11,423 bases of DNA from an uncultured Verrucomicrobiota bacterium (GTDB taxonomy: Bacteria > Verrucomicrobiota > Verrucomicrobiia > Limisphaerales > UBA9464): the NCBI GenBank assembly GCA_903925515.1, contig CAIYFP010000387.1, forward strand, positions 1 through 11,423. Direction: 5' to 3'. A program made the translations under genes and the position numbers. A model generated the notes under the pieces. That model saw nothing but the letters and a program-made list of their open reading frames with translations. It ran no database searches and was not told where the DNA came from. Of the stretch, positions 1-6,100 are shown one piece after another (the stretch's first letter is position 1; every line of letters begins with the position of its first letter).

Positions 1-66
1 AACACCCGCCGTCTCCACAGCTCCATCGGCTACCTCTCCCCTGCCGACTTCGAGGCCACTTTTTAA
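1..66 (+). pseudogene. IS3-family transposase (OrfB, rve integrase domain), C-terminal end only
   Basis: The frame is open from the first base and ends at TAA 64-66. The visible peptide ends in HSSIGYLSPADFEATF. This is the typical tail of IS3-family OrfB transposases, where an R/H-rich stretch and an LGYLSP(A/V)(D/E)FE motif follow the catalytic Glu of the DDE site. The catalytic residues lie left of the window, so whether the enzyme is intact cannot be judged; the type label only marks a partial gene. It reads toward the pglX remnant, so the right end of the IS should fall just downstream. Family assignment is by recall of the motif. Confidence 0.85.
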
Positions 67-110
67 CGCCAAAAACCATCCTTTTTACTGTCCACTTTTT
101 CGAGGCGAGC
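1..110 (+). mobile_element. right end of an IS3-family insertion sequence
   Basis: The transposase stops at 66, and by about 119 the sequence is recognisable as pglX coding sequence in another frame. The IS terminus therefore lies in roughly 67-115. The stretch TGTCCACTTTTTCGAGG (90-106) looks like an IS3-type terminal inverted repeat, but the left end is outside the window, so neither the inverted repeat nor a target-site duplication can be confirmed. The right boundary is approximate to about 10 bases. Confidence 0.6.
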
Positions 111-118
111 CCACCCCC

Positions 119-601
119 AACCTATCCGACGCCGACCGCAAACGCCTCGAAGCCGATGCCATGGTGCGCAAAGCCTAACGGATCGGTGACATTCCGGTCC
201 CGCCCAAATACGCCAGCGCCGACTTCCGCTCCTCCGTCTTCTGGTCCCTGCGAGGCAAGCTGGATGTGCCCAAGGAACGATTCATCAGCTATCCCGGATG
301 CAGCCGGGACGGCGACCCGTGTCTGACCGTTGCCTGGGCCGGCCTCGACCACCTGCAACAGGCGAAGGCGTTGGCCGCCCACTACGGCGAGCTGCAACAG
401 ACCGGCGCCGGTCAGCCGAAGCTCCTGCTGGTCTTGGCCGGCTTGAACGAACTGCTGCCCTGGCTCAGGCAGTGGCAAAACCAGCTCGACCCCGAATTCG
501 GCCTGAAGATGGGCGACTACTACGAAGAATACGTCCGCGAAGAAGCCAAACGCTTCGGGAAGTCCCTGTCGGACCTGAAGCAGCTCGCGATGACGCCCTG
601 A
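119..601 (+). pseudogene. pglX: PglX (BREX type 2 adenine-specific DNA methyltransferase), C-terminal remnant
   Basis: One frame reads from about 119 to TGA 599-601 with a single internal TAA at 176-178. Around the stop it encodes NLSDADRKRLEADAMV, then GDIPVPPKY, RGKLDVPKERFISYP, ELLPWLRQW and GDYYEEY. I recognise these as the conserved C-terminal domain of BREX-2 PglX. The family is about 1,200 residues, so only about 160 codons remain. The methyltransferase core with its NPPY motif is missing from the window and presumably lies beyond the IS. In Pgl/BREX, PglX methylates host DNA and is needed for defense. Downstream of the stop an ORF of 111 codons could start at ATG 266, but there is no reason to think it is a functional product. 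The place just upstream of the BREX genes matches the type 2 order. Identification is firm; that the whole gene is dead is an inference. Confidence 0.85.
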
Positions 602-604
602 ACT

Positions 605-700
605 GCCCACAAATCACACGAATGAACACGAATCCAAGCCAACTGAGGAAAGCTTGCCTACGGCCCCTACTTTTCGTGGCAATTCCTGCGATTCGTGGGC
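605..700. repeat. intergenic hairpin repeat R1 (CACGAAT type)
   Basis: The left arm 605-634 and right arm 671-700 are inverted and match at 22 of 30 positions by my count. The left arm carries a degenerate CACAAAT and then two exact CACGAAT heptamers about 10 bases apart. It begins three bases after the pglX stop. It is the most degenerate copy in the window on its right side, but its left arm is nearly identical to that of R3 (3066). There is no T-run after the stem, so it does not look like an ordinary intrinsic terminator. Confidence 0.8.
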
Positions 701-728
701 CACACCCATGTGAGCCGATGAAGAGCCC

Positions 729-757
729 TTGAGTGAATTGAGGGCGTGTGGTAATTT
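729..757 (+). promoter_or_regulatory. possible promoter for the XRE/ImmA pair
   Basis: TTGAGT at 729-734 and TAATTT at 752-757 are separated by 17 bases. The first matches four of six positions of the sigma-70 -35 box and the second three of six of the -10 box. The -10 candidate overlaps the palindrome at 746-768, which would suit an autoregulated repressor promoter. The implied leader to ATG 831 is about 65 bases. The match is weak and could be chance. Confidence 0.25.
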
Positions 758-768
758 TCCGACCACAC
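746..768. promoter_or_regulatory. candidate operator palindrome GTGTGGT-N9-ACCACAC
   Basis: A perfect 7-base inverted repeat (746-752 and 762-768) is separated by a 9-base AT-rich spacer, about 62 bases before the XRE start codon. Dyads of this size upstream of XRE genes are typical binding sites of the repressor itself. It could also be a small RNA hairpin, but no T-tract follows. The role as an operator is inferred. Confidence 0.45.
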
Positions 769-830
769 TGGCATGGAGGGTTCAGTTGGTCCCGATGAGC
801 CATGTGTAAACAAAACGACACGAGCTATTT

Positions 831-1205
831 ATGAACTTTGGAACACTCATCAAGGAGTTGCGGATCGGGAAGGAGCTGACGCTGCGGCAGTGCAGCGCCG
901 ACCTCGACGTTGATCCCAGCAACTGGAGCAGAATCGAGCGAGGCGTGACGCCCCCCCCGAAGGACCCCGCTGTGCTTGAGCGGTGGGCAGCGTTCTTTGG
1001 GCTTTGCGGCGACAAGAAGTTGGAGTTCCTCGACCTTGCGGCATTGGCCCGGAAAGAGATCCCCGCCGACATGGCCAGCGACGAGGCCGTCATGGGTGCG
1101 CTGCCAGCATTTTTCAGGGCGGTTCGTGGGCGTGAGCTGAGCGGCGCCCGCCTCAACGAATTCATGCAGGACTTGAAGGCGATCAACAGCCCAGACAAGG
1201 AATGA
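831..1205 (+). CDS. XRE-family helix-turn-helix regulator (antitoxin-like)
   Basis: This 124-aa protein has a Cro/C1-type HTH in roughly residues 5-60. The segment TLRQCSADLDVDPSNWSRIE shows the usual recognition-helix pattern, followed by RGVTPPPKD. The remainder is helical and of unknown role. The stop codon overlaps the next start (ATGA at 1202-1205), so it is translationally coupled to the metallopeptidase. XRE plus ImmA/IrrE (COG2856) pairs are known as phage-repressor/antirepressor systems and have been proposed as toxin-antitoxin modules; in both cases the peptidase relieves XRE repression by cleaving it. I infer that it represses its own operon through the palindrome at 746-768 and may also affect the BREX genes. 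An eight-C run (951-958) lies in the PPP codons. No clear Shine-Dalgarno precedes ATG 831, but no better start exists nearby. Confidence 0.85.
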   Translation: MNFGTLIKELRIGKELTLRQCSADLDVDPSNWSRIERGVTPPPKDPAVLERWAAFFGLCGDKKLEFLDLAALARKEIPADMASDEAVMGALPAFFRAVRGRELSGARLNEFMQDLKAINSPDKE

Positions 1206-1810
1206 ACGGCAAAACGGAGATCTGGGAGTCGGTCGAACAGTTCCGGCAGAAGCATCTAGGCGACCTTGGCAAGGTGCCGGTGGACGTGCTGACGGTCATC
1301 GAGGTTCGCCTCCGGCTCGACGTAATCCCCTTCGACCGCTTGTTCGAGAAATACTCGGTTGATGCCGCAGTCCTGCCCGATTTTTCCGGCATTTACGTGG
1401 ACAAGCGGTCCTACCGGTTCCTGGAGGGCCAGCCACCCTGGCTCTTCAATCGGCTGCGCTTCTCGCTGGCTCATGAACTCGGTCACATCCTGCTGCACCG
1501 GGAAAAGGCCGGAGACCTTCGCTTCAAAACGCTGGAGGATTACCGGGCCTGGATGCGCCGGTATGAGGCGTCGCGATACGGGCTTGAATGGGAAGCGAAC
1601 GAGTTCGCAGGGCGTCTGCTGATACCTCCCGAACATCTGAGGACTGACTTCGACGCCTTCGTGCAGGGAGTATGCAAGTCATTCCCAGCTTGGTGGACCA
1701 ACAGCCATCTCCGGGAGGCCCTGTGCAGCCAACTCGGAGAGGGCTATGGCGTCCACAAGGATGTCATTTCGTGCCGGCTCGATCGCGAGGAGCTTTGGCC
1801 AAATCCCTAA
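1202..1810 (+). CDS. ImmA/IrrE-type zinc metallopeptidase (DUF955, COG2856)
   Basis: A 202-aa protein with the zinc motif HELGH at residues 91-95, inside RLRFSLAHELGHILLH, where His91 and His95 bind zinc and Glu92 is the catalytic base. A downstream EWEANEFAGRLLIP block (about residues 129-142) supplies the third ligand, probably Glu131. Both blocks are hallmarks of the ImmA/IrrE family, whose members cleave a cognate XRE repressor (ImmA on ImmR, IrrE on DdrO). All key residues are present, so it should be active. The start overlaps the XRE stop by ATGA, with AAGGA directly before it. The partner XRE is the likely substrate. The trigger is unknown; phage infection or DNA damage is a reasonable inference because of the BREX context. 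Confidence 0.9.
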   Translation: MNGKTEIWESVEQFRQKHLGDLGKVPVDVLTVIEVRLRLDVIPFDRLFEKYSVDAAVLPDFSGIYVDKRSYRFLEGQPPWLFNRLRFSLAHELGHILLHREKAGDLRFKTLEDYRAWMRRYEASRYGLEWEANEFAGRLLIPPEHLRTDFDAFVQGVCKSFPAWWTNSHLREALCSQLGEGYGVHKDVISCRLDREELWPNP

Positions 1811-1847
1811 AGGGCATTGCTTCGATTTCTTGTCCCCAAGCCGCATC

Positions 1848-2063
1848 ATGACGCACGACATCCAGAGGATTCTCCAGAGCAAGCGGGAGTTCCGCAGGGA
1901 ACTCGCGGCGCTTCCGATCGAGGAGAAGCTGCGTCTGCTGGACGTCCTGCGCGAACGGCAACTGGCCTTCCGTGGCATTCCGAAAACGGATCATCCTCAG
2001 GCTCACGCAGATCAACACAGATTCAGGAGCGTAAATCTCAAGTCTCAGTCCGATGCCTCCTAA
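1848..2063 (+). CDS. small helical protein of unknown function, C-terminus derived from a repeat
   Basis: A 71-aa product starting at ATG 1848, 37 bases after the metallopeptidase stop. Residues 1 to about 45 (MTHDIQRILQSK, then EFRRELAALPIEEKLRLLDV and LRERQLAFRG) look like a real amphipathic helical protein. I recall similar short proteins encoded just upstream of AbiEii-like nucleotidyltransferases, where they may act as a partner or antitoxin. The last 20 or so residues (from about HADQHRF) are encoded by the hairpin repeat at 2006-2089, so the natural end seems to have been replaced or extended when that repeat arrived. No function can be assigned. It could be a leftover of a module whose partner was lost, or it may serve the nucleotidyltransferase gene that follows at 2109. 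Confidence 0.6.
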   Translation: MTHDIQRILQSKREFRRELAALPIEEKLRLLDVLRERQLAFRGIPKTDHPQAHADQHRFRSVNLKSQSDAS

Positions 2064-2089
2064 TCTGAGGAAATCTGCGTTCATCTGCG
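2006..2089. repeat. intergenic hairpin repeat R2 (CGCAGAT type)
   Basis: The left arm 2006-2023 and right arm 2072-2089 are inverted and match at 16 of 18 positions. An inner pair, AGGAG against CTCCT, extends the fold. The arm is two heptamers of the form C(G/A)CAGAT ten bases apart. This is the same design as the CACGAAT hairpins but with another unit. It overlaps the 3' end of the 71-aa gene and ends 19 bases before the ATG at 2109. I have the impression of having seen such units in many environmental genomes but cannot check. Confidence 0.75.
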
Positions 2090-2108
2090 GATGAATGTCC
2101 CTGACCCC

Positions 2109-2675
2109 ATGAGCACATCGTCCTCCTCCGGTTCCGCCCTTACGCGTGAGGCGATTGTTGGCGCGTTGTCCGCGTTGTCCGACGAACTCGGCAAGCAGGG
2201 CGTCATCGGCGAGATCTGCCTTTTTGGTGGCACCGTGATGGTGCTGGCGTTCAACGCCCGGCTTTCGACCAAGGATGTGGACGCCATCTTCCATCCGACG
2301 ACGCTCACCCGTGAGCTGGTGCGTCGGATCGGTGAGGCGAGGCAACTGCCTCCGGACTGGTTGAACGACGGAGTGAAACGATTCGTTTCCGCGCGGCACG
2401 AGACGACCGTTGGCAATCTTCCCCAGTTTCCGCACCTGCGCCTGACCATGCCGGTTCCCGAGTACCTTCTGGCGATGAAGTGCATGGCGGCACGGGTCGG
2501 CAGCACCGGCGGGGAGGGATCAGACATCCCCGATATCGTGTTCCTCATCCGACACCTGGGGCTGAAGAACGCGCGTGCCGTCTTGGACCTGGTTGGGCAG
2601 TATTACCCCGAGAACCGCATTCCGATGCGGGCTCAGTACCTGGTGGAAGGCCTTTTTGAGGAAGGGACGATATGA
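2109..2675 (+). CDS. nucleotidyltransferase-fold protein (DUF6036-like)
   Basis: A 188-aa protein if started at ATG 2109. An upstream ATG at 2091 lies at the edge of the R2 hairpin and would add only repeat-like residues, so it is disfavoured. The nucleotidyltransferase signature is visible: Gly40-Gly41-Thr42 in FGGTVMVLAF, then Asp56-x-Asp58 in TKDVDAIF, which should bind metal. Later blocks EYLLAMKCMAAR and SDIPDIVFLIRHLGL match the helical part common to DUF6036 and other MNT/AbiEii-like proteins. Such enzymes transfer nucleotides to proteins or tRNAs and are often toxins or antitoxins; the substrate here is unknown. Its stop overlaps the start of the 126-aa gene by ATGA (2672-2675), so the two are coupled. 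The DUF number is from memory. Confidence 0.8.
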   Translation: MSTSSSSGSALTREAIVGALSALSDELGKQGVIGEICLFGGTVMVLAFNARLSTKDVDAIFHPTTLTRELVRRIGEARQLPPDWLNDGVKRFVSARHETTVGNLPQFPHLRLTMPVPEYLLAMKCMAARVGSTGGEGSDIPDIVFLIRHLGLKNARAVLDLVGQYYPENRIPMRAQYLVEGLFEEGTI

Positions 2676-3052
2676 GACCGGAGAGTTTGGCGGAGGTGGC
2701 GGCCATGGCGGCGGCGGGTGATTCCTTTGACCGGTGTCTCGCGAATTTTCTCGATGGGTTCTACGCATCGCCCAGCGCCGCGGCGCTGGCGGCGGCCCCC
2801 TCGTTGCTGGCCCCACTGGACCCTGTGACGGGCGCTGTCAGGGACGCCTACCTTGCGGCAACGGCGGAGGAGTTGTCCCGACGGATGAACCTTCCCAGTC
2901 CTGCGTGGACACTGGTGGAGGAGCGCCGACTCCATCGCCCGTGGTTTGCTTCGCCTTTGTCGTCGCTACGGGCCGTGCTCTTGCTGGAGAGCCCGGCTGG
3001 GTTCCGCTCCCGCAACCTGTTCGTCAGCGACAACGCCTTGTCCCGGGCTTGA
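2672..3052 (+). CDS. 126-aa partner of the nucleotidyltransferase, function unknown
   Basis: The protein is all soluble, with no signal peptide or membrane segment. It starts with a helical part (DRCLANFLDGFYASPS), an alanine-rich middle (VRDAYLAATAEELSRRMNLP) and a conserved-looking end (RPWFASPLSSLRAVLL, then ESPAGFRSRNLFVSDNALSR). I recall this ending in short proteins encoded directly after DUF6036 nucleotidyltransferases. The ATGA overlap with the upstream gene supports a fixed pair, which could be toxin and antitoxin. Neither role nor which member is the toxin can be read from the sequence. The C-terminal motif lies right at the stop codon, so the gene looks complete and the following repeat begins 13 bases later. 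Confidence 0.75.
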   Translation: MRPESLAEVAAMAAAGDSFDRCLANFLDGFYASPSAAALAAAPSLLAPLDPVTGAVRDAYLAATAEELSRRMNLPSPAWTLVEERRLHRPWFASPLSSLRAVLLLESPAGFRSRNLFVSDNALSRA

Positions 3053-3065
3053 AGCGCCGAGTCTG

Positions 3066-3162
3066 GCCCACGAATCACACGAATGAACACGAATCCAGGC
3101 ACGGCAGAGGCAGCTTTCCTGAGTTCCGCCCTCATTCGTGCCGATTCGTGCGATTCGTGGGC
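3066..3162. repeat. intergenic hairpin repeat R3 (CACGAAT type), before pglY
   Basis: The left arm 3066-3095 and right arm 3133-3162 are inverted, with 25 of 30 positions matching. Each arm has three CACGAAT (or ATTCGTG) heptamers about 10 bases apart, so six per element. The loop is 37 bases. The right arm ends 20 bases before the pglY ATG and contains no Shine-Dalgarno-like sequence. Its loop shares CACGGCAGA with the R5 loop, and its left arm is almost the same as that of R1. Confidence 0.9.
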
Positions 3163-3182
3163 AAGTCCCGTTCATTGATTCC

Positions 3183-6100
3183 ATGGCCTACCTCAAAGAC
3201 CTCATCGACCTGCCGGATCAAGTGCGGCAAGGGGACTTCGTCCTCCGCCTCACCGAAGGCCTCGGCAACCCGGATCAGACGCTGGAGAACTACGTCGTCA
3301 CCCCGGAGCTGGCGAAGTGCTTCCGGCAGGCTCTGGACCTCGTCAAATCCAGCCTGCAATCGCACTCCAGCAAGGGTGCCTACCTCCACGGCAGCTTCGG
3401 CTCGGGCAAGTCGCACTTCATGGCGGTGCTGAACCTCATGCTCGCCAACCATCCGGCGATTCAGAGGTTCGAGGAGTTCCCAACACTGCTGGCGGAGACC
3501 AACTGGAACGACTGGGGCCACGGGAAGAAGTTCCTGCTGGTGCCGTTCCACATGATCGGGAAGACGGACCTCACGTCGGCCATCTTGGAGGGCTACACCG
3601 ACTTCGTGACCCGCCTGCATCCCGACAAGCCGCACCCGGGCGTCTATCGTTCCGAGAAGCTGATCGAGAACGCCCGAAACCTGCGCAAGCAGATGGGTGA
3701 CGCCGCCTTCTTCAAGGCGATCAACGGCGAAGCGAGTGCGGACGACAGCGGATGGGGCGAACTCGGCACCGCTTGGGATGCAGTCTCCTTTGACCGGGCC
3801 GGCAATGCCCATCCGCAGAACCCAGAACGCATCCGCCTCGTGGGTTCGCTGGTTGCCACCATCTTCAGCCACGCCCACGGCACGGCGGAATACATCGACC
3901 TCGACAATGGCCTGTCGGTCATCAGCAACCACGCGAAGTCGCTGGGCTACGATGCGATCATCCTCTTCCTCGACGAACTCATCCTCTGGCTGGCCAGCCA
4001 CGCGGGCAAACCGGAGTTCGTGACCCAACAAGGCCAGTTGTTGGCGAAGCTGGTCGAATCGCAGAACGCCAAGCGGGATGTCCCGCTAATCAGCTTCATC
4101 GCCCGCCAGAAGAGCCTGCGGGAATTGGTGGGCGATACCATGCTGGGGGCGCAATACGTCTCCCTCGACGATTCGATCAAGCACTTCGACCAGCGTTTCG
4201 ACGTCATCAAGCTCGAAGACCGCAACCTGCCGACCATCGCCCAGAAGCGCGTCTTGAAGCCCAAGAGCGAAGCCGCTCGTCAGCAGATCGACGAGGCGTT
4301 CCGCCAGACCGAGAAGCTGCGGCGCGACGTGTTGGACGTGCTGCAAACCAAGGAGGGCGACCGAAATCAGTTCCGGAAGATTTACCCGTTCAGTCCGGCC
4401 CTCATGGAGACCCTAGTGGCCCTCTCCACGCTGCTTCAGCGCGAGCGCACCGCGCTGAAGATCATGCTCATGCTGCTGGTGGAGCAGAAGGAGACGCTGG
4501 AACTCGGACAGATCATCCCGGTCGGCGACATCTTCGACATCATCATGAAGGGCGAAGAGCCCTTCAGCGACGTCATCCGCGTCCACTTCGAGAACGCCCG
4601 GCGACTTTACCTCCAGCAACTCCTGCCGCTGATCGAAGCCAAGAACGGCATCCGCAAGGAACAGGCCGACGCGGGAAGCGCGACCGATCCCAAGGTCATG
4701 GGATTCCGCCGGGATGACCGCCTCGCGAAGACGTTGCTGCTTTCGGCGCTCGCCCCCGAAGTGGAGTCCTTCCGGGCGATGACGGTCAACAAGCTGGCCG
4801 CGCTCAATCACGGTAGCATCAAGACGCCGATTCCCGGCCAGGAAGGCCGCGTGGTCTTGCAGAAGTGCCGCGAGTGGGCGTCCGAGATCGGCCAGATCAA
4901 GATCGGCGACGAGGAAGGCAATCCGACCGTCAGCGTGCAGTTGGCCGGGGTGGATACAGACAGTCTCGTCAATCAGGCCGCCACCGAAGACAACGCAGGA
5001 AACCGGATTCGGAAGGTGAAGGAGTTGGTTTACGAGATGATGGGTCTCGAACTGGCCGACGCCCTTTGGATCAGCCACGACTTCCTCTGGCGGGGAACCA
5101 AACGGGAATGCCAGTTCCTGTTCGCCAACGTCCGGGAGCTCAACACCGAAACCCTGAACAACCAGACGGATGACTGGAAGGTCATCATCGATTTCCCCTT
5201 CGACAAGGACGAGAACCACGGTCCGCGGGATGACTTGGCGAAGATCGATGGCTTCCGTCGCGAAGTTCCGAAGGGATCGCGCACCATCGCGTGGATTCCG
5301 TCGTTCCTGAACAACTCCGCCCAACGCGAGCTGGGCCTGTTGGTGAAGCTGGATCACGTCCTGACCGGAAGCCGCTTCGACACCTATGCCGCCCGGCTCT
5401 CGGCGGTGGAACGAACGCAGGCCAAGGTCATCCTGGAGAACCAGTCCCGGGCTCTGCGTCAGAAGATTAAAGGCTACCTCGAAGCCGCCTACGGGCTGGC
5501 CAGCGACAAGTCCTGCCTCGACTCGGCCCATACCCTCGACCCGGACGAGCAGATCCTGAGTCTCCATCCGAGCATCGCCATTCCGGTTCCCTCGGCGGCG
5601 ACCCTCAAGGACGCCGTTCAGGAGGCATTGAGTGAAGCACTCAAGGGACAGTTCCCGGGACATCCGGAGTTTTCCACGGATGCACGCATCTCCGGAGCCA
5701 GCATCAAGCGGGTGTGGCTGGAGCTGGAGAAGGCCCTGCAATCCGCCGATGGGCGTTCCCCGGTGGACCCGGCCAACCGCCGCGATGTGAAGCTGATCGC
5801 CGAGCCCTTGAAGCTGGCGACCATGGGCGAGACGCATTTGGTCGTGGATGGCCATTGGCGACAGCACTTCGCGCCGAAGGAAGGCGGAGAAGGAGCCACC
5901 ACGGTGGGCAAGCTTCGGCGCTGGATCGACGAACCGCAGCCGATGGGCCTGCCGGCTGAACTTCAGAACCTGATCATCCTCTTTTTTGCCACGCAGGCGG
6001 ATCGGTCGCTGACCCTGCATGGCGGTCCGGTGCAGGCCTCACTGGATACGCTCCGGGACGAGATGGAACTGCGGAGCCAGCCATTGCCGACAGCAGCCCA

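Noticed and set aside
1764..2435. Minus-strand open frame of 223 codons
   Set aside because: It reads across three plus-strand genes and the R2 hairpin, so its product would be partly repeat.
3066..3162. Hairpins considered as intrinsic terminators
   Set aside because: The stems are long, imperfect, not followed by a T-run, and end just before the start of the next operon gene, where full termination would be harmful.
3132..4031. A 299-codon minus-strand open frame over the pglY start
   Set aside because: It runs through repeat R3 and the Walker A region of pglY on the opposite strand and has no family features; a shadow.
4413..6020. A 535-codon minus-strand open frame opposite pglY
   Set aside because: It is antisense to a strongly conserved ATPase gene, and its translation is a low-complexity mix of Leu, Arg, Gly and Val with no recognisable motif. 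High-GC codon use produces such shadows.
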